A stretch of 64,000 nt of DNA, from the NCBI GenBank assembly GCA_030280995.1, contig JASXTE010000016.1, positions 24,327,501 through 24,391,500 of the forward strand. Reading direction: 5' to 3'. The position numbers and the translations under genes were made by a program. Position 1 is the stretch's first letter, and each line of letters begins with the position of its first letter. The stretch is from Hemileia vastatrix. Its lineage: Eukaryota; Basidiomycota; Pucciniomycetes; Pucciniales; Zaghouaniaceae. Positions 54,188 to 63,681 of the stretch are shown piece by piece. The notes under the pieces are model-generated. The model was not told the origin of the DNA. It searched no databases and worked only from the letters and a program-made list of their open reading frames with translations.

Positions 54188-54993
54188 AATCAATTGAAAT
54201 TTTGGATCTCAAGGATATTAGATTGAAATGTTTATCAAGTGGGATATTCAATTCAGTCATTTTTAATTTATCACTGGTATTCACTCATTTGGACAGCTCG
54301 GTCAATAATGAAAATAGTACAAGTAACCTTAGGCAATGGAGATGTCATTAAATAGATTTATTCAGGATTAAAGAAGGATGGAGATTTTTACAATTCAAAA
54401 AGATGGGTGCTGAAATGTCTGGAAAATTAGCTTGTATGATAAAAGTAGGAGTGATTTTGAAGGCTAAATGGTGTTGAGAATAAAAACTAGTATGAGGATA
54501 TTCCTGGGGCCTAGTTGGAGCAGTAGGGCTGTTGTTGTTATTGTCGATATTTTTGTTTGGTTCAGTTTGATTGGGTGCTGATGATGGAGTACCAGGGTTG
54601 TTGTAGGATGGAGCAGGATAAAGTGATTGGGAAGCTAATTGGTCTCTTCTGGAAAAATATTTTGAAGAAATTGAACTGAAAGATGAATAATTGGCTGACG
54701 GAGGAGAGATTTAGTTGCTTCCTCTCGATTGAGGGGGAGATTTTTGCCTTGGAGCAGTGATTGGTGCTCTGGTGTCCTCTTGGGGCCCTCTGGAAGGTCT
54801 TCTAGAAAATTGGGAATTTTTGAAATTTTTGGACTTAGGAAATTTTTATTGCATTTATCTGGGAGTGCTAGGAGGTTGTTGTGTGGAGTTATAGGTGTTT
54901 GTTGGTGGAACTTGGCTGTTTTCTGGCTGTTTTTGAAGGTTTTGAGCCTGATTTCCGCTTCCTGGAGAGGTGAGCAGGCTGCCTGGACAGGGT

Positions 54994-55411
54994 CTAGCAG
55001 CCTGGGAGCTGATTTTGAAGCTGTTTGAGTGGAATTTGAAGAGATAAAGGCTTTCTTTTGAAAGGATAAAGCAGGTATTTTGGAGAGTGTTCTGGGGACT
55101 GATCAGCAGGATCTTCTGGATGGAGCTGAAGATAATGAAGAGGAAGCAGGACCAAGTTCTGGGGATATAGTAGGGGATCTAGAGATGTATTTATGTGAAG
55201 GTGAAGGTGGTGGTATAGGATAATTGGTGTCTCTGTCACATTTTCTCTTTTTGGAGTTGCAAGAATCACAGGCCCTGTTGTAGATCTTGGCCTCAGGAGT
55301 TGGAAGAGTGAAAGTGAAAGGTCTGCACATGTTGTTACACTGTTTGCAAGCATAGTCCTTTAGATCAGTGAGGCAAGGAAGATCTGGGTCAAAAGTAAGA
55401 GATACAGCCAT
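54994..55411 (-). pseudogene. Gene D: antisense Cys-rich accessory gene of Gyp-2
   Basis: ATG at 55411 (AVSLTFDPDLPCLTDLKDY). The cluster is CKQCNNMC-x18-CDSCNSKKRKC; the first half is shortened (C-x2-C-x3-C) relative to A-C, the second half is intact and basic. Then a Ser/Pro-rich region (YPIPPPSPSHKYISRSPTIS). TGA after SRRSC near 55108 truncates it; the same frame continues open for about 150 codons of Ser/Lys-rich sequence. No YFQ domain could be found. It is convergent with Gyp-2 pol, mirroring gene C in Gyp-1, and has motif arrays on both sides. Confidence 0.65.
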
Positions 55412-55565
55412 GATCTGTAATGAGACAAAAATGAAGAGAAAAGAGATAAGAATATAATTTTTATCAGTGATGGGTAGATGATTAAATGAAAGTGGAAGTT
55501 CAGTAGGTTGGTTGTGGTGTATTGTGCATGGGATTGGCTCTGTCTTTTTATGCAAAGTGTGGAAA

Positions 55566-55693
55566 GTCCATCAAGAATTTAAACTAAACACTGTGCCAGT
55601 CAATCAAGACTTTAAACTGAAAAATGGTATAGTCCCCCAAGACTATAAATTGAGGATTGTTTGATGGTTGAGTCTTTCAGGACTATAAACTGA
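55566..55693 (+). repeat. Four stem-loop motifs upstream of gene D
   Basis: Starts at 55566, 55599, 55632 and 55672. Examples: GTCAATCAAGACTTTAAACT, GTCCCCCAAGACTATAAATT, GTCTTTCAGGACTATAAACT. Spacing 33-40 bp. Pol orientation. Confidence 0.88.
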
Positions 55694-55749
55694 TAGTGTG
55701 GTGTTTGTGTGACTCTGGCAGAGGGAATCTAAAGGGGGAGTCTCTGAAT

Positions 55750-55815
55750 TTAGTTAAGGCAAGTGTGGGGGTAACTCATGGGCTGGCTGCTTTGTAGAAA
55801 AGAGACCCCAGAATG
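55750..55815 (+). repeat. Duplicated block with GGGCTGGCTGCT core
   Basis: GGCAAGTGTGGGGGTAACTC then ATGGGCTGGCTGCTTTGTAG repeats the block found after pol at 53115-53165 (and, in Gyp-1, at 31120-31165), but here the inverted arms are lost. Confidence 0.7.
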
Positions 55816-55880
55816 TAAGTTTATTTCTTTGGTCTTTAATGTTTTGATCTCTGGTTCTGTCTTTATGATTTAGGTTTTGA

Positions 55881-55992
55881 GTCCCCCAAGACTATAAACT
55901 AATGGCTTTGAGTCCCTCAAGACTATAAAATGAGGGCTGTTAGTCCCCCAAGACTTAAAACTGAGGATAAGTCCCCCAAGACTGTAAACTGA
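55881..55992 (+). repeat. Four stem-loop motifs between genes E and D
   Basis: Starts at 55881, 55912, 55943 and 55971, 28-31 bp apart: GTCCCCCAAGACTATAAACT, GTCCCTCAAGACTATAAAAT, GTCCCCCAAGACTTAAAACT, GTCCCCCAAGACTGTAAACT. The tightest spacing of all arrays. Confidence 0.9.
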
Positions 55993-56069
55993 GGAATTTA
56001 TTATGATTGGCTACATTAAGGATGTCTGGAGGGTGGTCAAGAATTTTTATTTCTAAGTCAAAAGTTCAG

Positions 56070-56675
56070 TCAAGAGTCAAGTGGCAGAAGAGAATCAAGA
56101 GATGAAACAAAGTGTTCAGCATTAGCCTTGTACTTGTGGATGAGGTGTTCCCTTTGCTCAAAGTCCTGTGTATTTCTAGTAGGAGTGGATTGGAAGTAGC
56201 TTAGTAGAAGGTGTGCTTGTTCAGAGGAGTTTTGTTGAAACTTGGCCTTAATGGTAGGCAAGTGGTTAGGTGTTGGTCATTCAATTGATCCTACATTGTC
56301 ATCATCACTGTCAGAAGAAGGTGGAACTGAGAAGTCATCAGTTTTAAAAGTAGAAGGAAGGAATTAAAGTTTTTTTCTATCAGATGGACCAAACATGGTG
56401 GAAGTGGTTGCTGTAGTGGTGTTGGCACTCTTTTTTGAAGGGTATAGTTTGTTGACTAATTTGGGTATCAAGATAGATGGCTTGGATCTTTTGGTGCTGG
56501 TTGAAGATGGACCAGGTTGAGGTGGAGGTGTAGATGTTGCAGATGATAATTGACCAGGTCTATAGTAAGTCTTCTTTCTGGATTGGCAGAAATCACAGGA
56601 GGTCCTGTATGTATGAGCTGGTGGTGTGATGGTGCAGATCAGATTGTTGTCAATGCAGTATTGGCTAGGGCCCAT
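56070..56675 (-). pseudogene. Gene E: antisense Cys-rich accessory gene of Gyp-2, degenerate
   Basis: ATG at 56675. The cluster has the same spacing as B (x2, x6, x12, x2, x6) but the first Cys is Ser (SQYCIDNNLIC) and the last is Tyr (CDFCQSRKKTY). Pro/Ser-rich linker (STPPPQPGPSSTSTKRSKPS). Two in-frame stops (after DRKKL near 56365, and TGA before PTPNHLPT near 56282). The C-terminal domain is preserved: HLLLSYFQSTPTRNTQDFEQ, matching the YFQ-x2-P domain of B and C. It corresponds in position to gene B: next to the PPT and 3' LTR. The metal site is probably lost. Confidence 0.7.
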
Positions 56676-56734
56676 GTCAGAGGCAGATTTTTAAATAAAG
56701 CTGAACATGGTGGATCTGATGAACGAGAATGTGG

Positions 56735-56756
56735 ACATTCTCAATTGGAGGGAGGA
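56735..56756 (+). promoter_or_regulatory. Polypurine tract of Gyp-2
   Basis: CATTCTCAATTGGAGGGAGG A immediately before the LTR; the same sequence context as in Gyp-1. Confidence 0.75.
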
Positions 56757-57803
56757 TGTGGTCTTCCAACATTTTCAGAGGCCTTTGTTTTTCTGTTTGG
56801 CATGGTTTGTGTATGTCTTAATTGACATTGGTGAAATGATTACGTGTTAATATGGTTTTATTCAGTGAATTTTGAGACTATGGGTATGTGGGGACTACCA
56901 TTGGATAGCCCCAGAGTTTCTCTATATTTGATGTGCTGACAATATTTTTCACATTCCAAGCTTTAAGGGGTCATTTCCTCATTTTTAATTTTTAAAAGAT
57001 ATCTGTTTAATTTTGTTTTTCTTGTTTTACAGGCTAACTTTAAGTATTAGGGTTAAGTGCTTAGTAAAATTAAGTAGAGCTAATTTGGCTCTATATTTTA
57101 TGTTGCAATGTTTTCATAACTTAATTTTGTGTTTTAAGGGTTTTAGTAGTTGTGGTGGATTTTTCTAAGTATTTTGGGGTTTATTAGATGTTTCTGGTGG
57201 TTTTCTGTCTTTAGGGAGGTCTGCCTGCCTCAGTTAAAGAGGGCTGGGGAACGTTTCTAGAGGGTTTTTATTCAATTTGGCTGTCTGCAGTGCCAAAATT
57301 AGTTGCTGTGCATAGACTTTTAGATGGGTGGTCTGTGCATACATACAGTAAGTGGGGAACCTTGATTATCAAACAACCATCTGGTAATTTGATCACTGTT
57401 TCTCACTCAGTTTTCACTGTTTTTTGGCCACAATTGGCTGTGTTTGTTGCAATTTTAGTTCTTCAGTTAACTCAACTTTGGAAACTTGTTTCTCTGGTTT
57501 AGCTTTGCAACCTTCATCAAGTATTATAGCTGTTTTCTGTGCAACAAGTGCACAGTGTTTTTTGGTTTTCTGGTGTGGATCTTTCTGAATTTCAGGTTCT
57601 CTTTGGTCTGTGGTCTATCTACGCTACTTTCTTGAATTGTTAAGCAGTCAAGAAGTGTGTTGGAAGGGGTCATGTAACAGTCTCTAATTTCCGTAGGAAA
57701 TAAATCTCACCTGGTATTTCTCAAAAGGACAGAGGTTTTCTCTCCAGTTTTACTCCAACTCCCTTGGTCAAGGCCTATAGCTAGTTATATAGGATTGTCT
57801 ACA
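56757..57803 (+). mobile_element. R-type 3' LTR closing Gyp-2
   Basis: Starts TGTGGTCTTCC and ends GGATTGTCTACA. It matches the R-type LTRs at 19136-20185, 46135-47195 and 61192-62318, and not the 5' LTR of Gyp-2 (22412-23496), although both share GGGACAG...TCCAACTCCCTTG near their 3' ends. Confidence 0.85.
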
Positions 57804-57979
57804 GCGCCTGTTAGCAGGTGCCAATCCCTATATTCAATTTTGATTTAAGATTAAATTTTGTTTGATGTTTCATGAGTTAGTATGCCCATTTTTAAGTGCA
57901 CAGTCTTTTCAGAATAATTAAAGCTGAGCTGAAATTGATTTACCTCAAAGATAGGTATCAGCACCTGCTATTGGGTGCC
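57804..57979. mobile_element. MITE copy 1 (GGTGCC termini)
   Basis: Ends carry GCGCCTGTTAGCAGGTGCC and CAGCACCTGCTATTGGGTGCC, each nearly self-palindromic; about 176 bp. It is collinear with 59874-60050, sharing AATTAAAGCTGAGCTGAAAT. It abuts the LTR end at 57803, so its left end may be cut. Confidence 0.75.
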
Positions 57980-59079
57980 CATTTATTTTACTAGTGAATG
58001 AAGAAAGTAAAGAAAGGGATCAATTTGAAGAATAAAATTATTTATATCTAGATGTGTCTAGGTTCCCAGTCATTTTTTTTCTAAGAAAAAAAAATCAATC
58101 AAATTGTAAGAAATAATAAAATTGGATTAAGCTTACCTAAAAATCTCTCCTCAAACTCCCTGAATGAAACAGTCCCAAGAAATTTCCAAAAAGTTTCCAA
58201 AAATTTTCAAAAAAAGTCTTTAAAGGTTCCAAAAAAACTGTCCCAAAAGGTGCCAGAAAAATGTGCCAAAAGTCCACCATAAACTCCCCAAAAGTACCTT
58301 AAAATATCCCTTGATGCTATTAGAAAAGTGCAAAAATAACACCTAAAAATTCTTTTAAACTTTTTCTAGATTGTTTCTGAAGGCTTACAGATTGGTTATA
58401 TGAAAAAAAGACATAAAATAGCCCAAAAACACCTAAAACTTGCTGGGAAAGGCTCACAAATCTTTCTGAATGGTTTCAACAAAAAAAATTAGAATAAAGA
58501 GCTTAAAAATACCTTAAAGGATTTTTAAACTTACCAGAGAAAAGTTTCTGGATTTTTTCTGAATGATTCTGAAGCAATTTAGCAAAGAAAAAGGCCAAAA
58601 AAAGTGAAAAAAGCTAAAATGACCAAAATAACACCAAAAATTTAGTAAATAAAAAATAAAAAAGATGGATAATTAAGATAAAAGTAAAAAAGGAAGAAAT
58701 AACAGATAAATAAGTTATTTTAAAAAAATATGATAAAAAAAGAACAGAAAAAAAAGATAAGAAGAAAGACATTTCATTCAGCAATTAAATTACAAACAAT
58801 GAGAAGGTAACTGGTCTTGTGAGCAGTGAAGTGAGAAGTATCGGAGCCAAAAGTATTTAAGTGAGAGAAGAAGAGAAGATGAGATATCATTGTGACACAG
58901 AAACTTTGAAATGTTATTTGTTTTCAAATGTTATACAATTTCAAGTCTGGGAGCTTAACCAAAATGAATGAAACTGAGAAAATGGGGAATTTGATTGCAA
59001 AAAATTATTACAAAAAAAATTTTTTAAATCAGTTAATATAGACCCATAAAATGAGAAAGGGTGATTGGTAGTATTTCAG
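57980..59079. other. Intergenic, purine/AC-rich
   Basis: No gene. At 58140-58330 there are degenerate short repeats around CCAAAAAGTTTCC, CCCAAAAGGTGCC and CCAAAAGT, and at 58380-58560 a roughly 100-bp pattern (TTCTGAATGRTT...CACCTAAAAC...CCTTAAA) repeats loosely. Otherwise A-rich. Confidence 0.5.
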
Positions 59080-60510
59080 CATGCATAGCACTGGCTTGAG
59101 ATGATGGAGCACTGCTAGATTCCATTTATGGAGGTGGATGAGGAATTTCATCTTCATAATGTTCATTCCATCCATCTTTTAATTTAGCAAGAAGATTGTG
59201 TAAAATAAGACAAACAGTAATCCAGTTTAAAGAAACCTTCATTTACTTTTCATTACAGACTGGAGTCCTCATTTATTTTATAGGCAAATCTCCATTCAGT
59301 ATCCCTATTGCATTCTCAATCCTAACACAAGATTTTGCTAGATGAGTATTGAATGTAGATTTTTCACTTTTTTCATCACCTTTCCCACAAAAATCAGGAC
59401 GACATAAACACCAGTTGAATAAGCAGAGTTTTCTGGAAGATATTGATTTAATCAAAAACATATTGAGGATTTTGAAAAATATTCATTTACTGAAATACAG
59501 AGGAATTTTGGCAAGAACCAGGGAATCCAGCATGAAAAGCAATGAATTTCATCTTGATATCACAAACTAATTAAAGAGAAATCAAGCACCTAAAAGAAAT
59601 AAAAAGGAATATATTGATATGAGATTTATTTTAAACTATATGAGAGAGAATTATAACATTTTTTTGCAATAAAATTTTTTATTTCCATCTCTGGCAGGCA
59701 TTTGACTCAAAGGTATGATGGTACCATCAACAAAGCCAATGCATCCAGGAAACCCTTATGTTTAAATTACCTGAGAGCTTTCCAATTTTACTTCTTTATT
59801 TATCCATTTCAGAAGTTGAGGTTCAAAAGATTTAACTGCATTTATGCCTTTCTTTCACCACAATAACTCATGTGGCACCTGCTATCAGGCACCTACCCCT
59901 CTATTCAGTTTTGAATTGAGAGTAAATTTGATTTGATTTTGTGCAAGCTAGTGTGGTCATTGTTAAGATCACAGTATTTCCAGAAGAATTAAAGCTGAGC
60001 TGAAATTAAGTTACATCAAAGATAGGGATTGGAACCTGCTGTCAGGTGCCCATGTTTTTTTTCTGGTGTTTGTATAAAGGTGAACTGCTCCTTGACTAAT
60101 CTGGAAGAGGTTTTCAAGACAGGTTAATGCTGCACCATTACCATTTGAGCTAAAATGGTTAAGTGCCACAGAGATTTGAATAGCTGGATCACTTTGAGGG
60201 AAACAAGAATTATTTTTGAAAATGGAATGATCTTGAATCAATTCAAGTAAACTTAGAAAACCAGGAAATTTAGTAAAAAACATCTGTTGAAAGCTAGCTT
60301 CAGGAATGTTGGCAAAAAAATCAAGGTGATATTGAGGTTGGTGTTGTATGGAAGGTGTTCTAGGAAGTAAGTAGCAGCTCTACATAAATTCACACATGAA
60401 ATACAAGTCAATTTCATCATCAGAATTGGTATCAGAATTAACCTTTAAATTAAGAGCCAGAGCTGTAGCAGTGATCTCAAGTTAATGGTATACTGAAAGT
60501 GCCATGTTAT
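59080..60510 (-). pseudogene. PIF/Harbinger transposase pseudogene
   Basis: Minus strand, in order: N-terminal part at 60283-60056 (LELIQDHSIFKNNSCFPQSD, HFSSNGNGAALTCLENLFQI, SQGAVHLYTNTR), then the catalytic part in pieces: KGFPGCIGFVDGTIIPLSQM (about 59760-59690), IKMKFIAFHAGFPGSCQNSS (about 59560-59500), FNTHLAKSCVRIENAIGIL (59360-59300) and WITVCLILHNLLAKLKDGWN (about 59225-59160). These match the DDE-type Harbinger (Tnp4) order; the first catalytic Asp (VDGT) remains. Stops and frameshifts are frequent, and a MITE splits it at 59874-60050. No terminal repeats were identified. Confidence 0.8.
59874..60050. mobile_element. MITE copy 2, inside the Harbinger pseudogene
   Basis: 177 bp, starting GGCACCTGCTATCAGGCACC and ending GGAACCTGCTGTCAGGTGCC, flanked by CATGT on both sides (59869-59873 and 60051-60055). 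Same family as 57804-57979. No coding capacity. Confidence 0.85.
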
Positions 60511-61187
60511 GTCAGTGAGTGAAAAGTGATGAAGATTAAGGGATTGATTAATTTATGGTAATCCATATACCTCACTCATACAAATATCCCCTTAAGGATT
60601 AGGTTAAAAAAATCTAGGTGTTGCCACTTTTTTACCTAGTTCTGACTAATCATGATAAATAAGGGTAGTTTTTTGGTGAATCTTTTGACCCAAAAGAAGA
60701 CATGTTTGGGTAAATATACAATTTTGAAATACACCTGTCCAGGACATGTGTATTTCATTTTTTGATGACAGGTTTGGTACCTTTTTTGTGGCATGCTAAT
60801 GTGGCAGATTTGGTAAGCTTTGAGACCCCTTTTTTTTGTTTTTTCTCATATAGCAGGTGTGTTTCCATGTATGTATTAAAAGTATTTCTTACTGACATAA
60901 ATTGTATCTCTTCTAAAATGTAGAAATTCCATATTTTATTGGTGAATGATGAAATAAAATATTGATAAAGGACATAATTTTTATGCAGATACAAATTATA
61001 CTGAGTGTATGACAATTTCATCTTACTGCTATAAATTGGTTCTCCACTAAATGGGAGCCTTGATATGTCTTTTATAAAGGTTATGATTCTGGAATGTAAT
61101 TGATAATATAAAAGTCTTCAAATAAGTATCTCCAAGCTTTTATCTATTGAGCAGTTCAACCAACCTAGAAATAGCATCAGGCCACTC
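60511..61187. other. Intergenic stretch
   Basis: No gene seen. At 61100-61187 it carries AATATAAAAGTCTT...AAGTATCTCCAAGC...ATCAGGCCACT, which recurs at 62389-62545. Confidence 0.5.
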
Positions 61188-61191
61188 TTTT

Positions 61192-62318
61192 TGGCATTCC
61201 AGTAGTGGATAGGATTTGTTTATCATGTTTTAGTCTGCTTTAAGGCATTGTGAGCTTTTTTCTGCTTGGGAAGGGAATCCAAAAATTTTATATCCCTTTA
61301 TTATTTTAATTTTTAATGTTTTCAAGGCTCCCTGGAATTTTTCTGGAATTTTGGGGGTATTTGGTGTCTTCAAAATTGGCATTTTCCATTATTGTTTATA
61401 TTTTTCTGGATTTCTGGGCTGAATACTTGGACCCTGGGGATGTTGCTACTACCATTTTATATCCCTGGTATTTCTTTATTTTTCATGTCCTGCTTTTATT
61501 TTTCATATTCTAAGTTTTAAGGGCTCTTTTGGATGTTTTTCACTTTTCACTATAACTGTTTAATTTTGTTTTTTGTGTTTTTTGGGCTAACCATAAGTGT
61601 TAAGCTTAAGTGCTTAATACCATTTGATGGAATTAATATGGCTCAAATTTTATGTCATGATGGTTTTTTAGCTTAATTTTGTGTTTTAAGGGTTTTCTGG
61701 TGCATTGGGGTTTATTAGTGGTTTTTTGGGTGTATTTTGGTTCAGGGAAGTCACCTGCCTCAACTGTAGCAGGTTGGGGAGCGCATTTAGAGGGTTTTTA
61801 TGCAATTTTGGTGGCAGAATAGTTTATTTTGCAGGTGTGGCTTAGATTTTTATATATTTCTGTGTGTAGATGCTGCATAACACAGATTGGGGAAACTCTA
61901 TTTATCATATAACCATCTGGCAATTAGATCACTGTTTTCTTACTTTGTTTTGGCTGTGTTTGTTGCAAGGCTTTTTTTATTTAACTCAGTTCTTGTAACT
62001 TTTTTCTCTGGTGTAGCTTTGCAACCTGCATCAAGTATTATTGCTGTTTTCTGTGCAACAAGTGCACTGTGTTTTGGGTTTCTCATGTGGATTTTTCTGC
62101 ATTTCAGGTTCTGTTTTGGTTTGTAGTCTTCTATTGGCTACTGTCTTGATTTGTTAAGCAGGCAAGAAGTGTGTTGGGAGGGGTATTGTAACAGTCTCTA
62201 ATTTTCTTTAACAAATTAATTCTACCTGGTGTTTCTCAAAGGGACAGGGGTTTTCTCTCAAGTTTTTCTCCAACTCCCTTGGTCAAGGCCTATAGCTAGT
62301 ACTATAGGATTGTTTACA
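61192..62318 (+). mobile_element. Solo R-type LTR
   Basis: Starts TGGCATTCCAG (diverged from TGTGGTATTCC) and ends CTATAGGATTGTTTACA, with flanking TTTT on both sides (61188-61191, 62319-62322). Shared landmarks: TCCAACTCCCTTGGTCAAGG and GCCTATAGCTAGTACTATAG. No internal region. Confidence 0.75.
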
Positions 62319-62388
62319 TTTTAAGTGGAATGCATTACATTAGAGAAAGAAAGGAAACCATAGAAAACATATTTCTATACCTAATTAA

Positions 62389-62770
62389 TAATATAAAAGT
62401 CTGGGGATAAGTATCCCCAAGCCTTTACCTATAGAGCAGCACAATTAACCTTTGTAGAGCAACTACTTATTTGTTAGATATAGTAATATAATACAAGAGG
62501 AAGAGAAATACATCAACTAGCAATAGAATCAGGCCACTAGGGAATACACTAAGTTAAGAAAGTATTATATATACCCTAGAGGTCTCTGAGATGGCTAGGG
62601 TCTGATCACAGCTTATAATAACCAATATCTACCAAAATAAAGAAAATTGTTATATCTTTCTCCAAATATCCACATTTTTCAACATTTTATTCAAGACTTT
62701 TCCTTCAATTTTTAATTTTGAAAATTTAATGTGGAAAATTGCAAAAATCCCTAACTTTGATGCCCACTGT
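62389..62770. repeat. Repeat copy flanking the solo LTR; possible copia-type remnant
   Basis: AATATAAAAGTCTGGGGATA...CCCCAAGCCTTTACC...AATAGAATCAGGCCACT duplicates 61105-61187 in direct orientation. At 62742-62785 the minus strand reads CCCTAACA-GTGGGCATCAAAGT, which looks like an LTR end followed by a copia-style primer site, but no pol is present. Boundaries unknown. Confidence 0.35.
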
Positions 62771-62942
62771 TAGGGATATTAGACTTTGTTTGTATTGCAT
62801 CATTTTGTTGGTCTCCCTTATTCCATGAAATTTAGGCAATCAAGCCTTTTAATGATCACTCATTAATTCATTTCAAGTTATGTTGTTTGCTTAAAATTCA
62901 CTTTGTTGGGTATACATACTTCTTCACCAGAAAAAAAAAGCT

Positions 62943-62962
62943 GGCACCTGCTAGCAGGTTCC
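62943..62962. repeat. Single palindromic MITE terminus
   Basis: GGCACCTGCTAGCAGGTTCC matches the termini of the MITEs at 57804 and 59874. No partner end is visible nearby. Confidence 0.6.
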
Positions 62963-63681
62963 AAATATTTTTTCCTGGTGCTTAGATCTAGTTTGTTTGT
63001 TTGTTTTCCTTTTTCCTTGGTTTTATTTTCTTATTTAGTCTGCTACATATAACCCACTTTTGTGACCTTCAGACCTGCCTCGACACAAAAATCCACGGGA
63101 AATTACGCGCAAAAAATTTTTCACCAACTTCTCATTTTTGATCATTCTCATGCCTTCATTATAGGGACGCAGCCTTAGTCTTAATTGGGAATCATAAATA
63201 GATACAGGCGGGTTATAATTTTTTTTACATTCCATCAACTTCTTGTAGTTCAGTTCGAATAGGTTTGGGCTCGATCAATAGACATGGCATTGATGTTTTC
63301 TCTCCTTGTCTTTAACCGATTAGCTTTGGAATTCATGCTCATCTACAAAATTGAAGATTGAAATTTAAATTCCATCAAAGATCCTAACATTTTAAACCAT
63401 CCGATATAACCGATATTCTCATCTCAATTTTTTCATAGTGAATCGTAGTCTGTTATTTCTCATTCTTCTGCTCTGAATGTTCTCAAACAGTCTCATATAC
63501 TGAGCATCTTTTCGCCTATTAGAGCTCAAAGCTTTTCCTTCAGTTGGTTCAGCCCACGAACTTTTATTCTCTCTAGGAATCTATATTTCAAGGTAACATT
63601 CTGGAAAATCACATGACTGCAAACGCTTATAGAATTTTTTATTCTCGTCTTTTTATAAGTTTTTTTCCAACTTCAACAAAG
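62963..63681. other. Upstream region of the secreted protein gene
   Basis: Base composition becomes less AT-rich and no transposon sequence is recognised from about 63040 onward. It probably holds the promoter and 5' UTR of the gene at 63682. A minus-strand open stretch at 63035-63238 has no supporting features. Confidence 0.5.

Larger units (their letters stand above)
22412..57803 (+). mobile_element. Gyp-2: old plus-strand Ty3/gypsy element, split by Gyp-1 and Gyp-3
   Basis: Pieces in order: 5' LTR (22412-23496), gag (23634-24700), RT first part (25520-25928), Gyp-1, RT second part and RNase H (39503-41144), Gyp-3, integrase (51349-52870), hairpin-motif array, antisense genes D and E, PPT, and an R-type 3' LTR (56757-57803). 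Removing the two insertions leaves about 11.6 kb. Pol contains many stops. The 5' and 3' LTRs are of different subfamilies, so the right end may have been acquired by recombination. Confidence 0.7.

Noticed and set aside
54994..55353. 119-codon frame overlapping gene D
   Set aside because: It is a shifted frame of gene D; the Cys cluster and start are in the frame beginning at 55411.
62742..62785. Complete copia LTR element
   Set aside because: Only a primer-site-like and LTR-end-like sequence is visible; no pol and no second LTR, so it is noted only as a possible remnant.
63035..63238. 67-codon minus-strand frame upstream of the secreted protein
   Set aside because: No supporting motif and probably promoter/UTR sequence.
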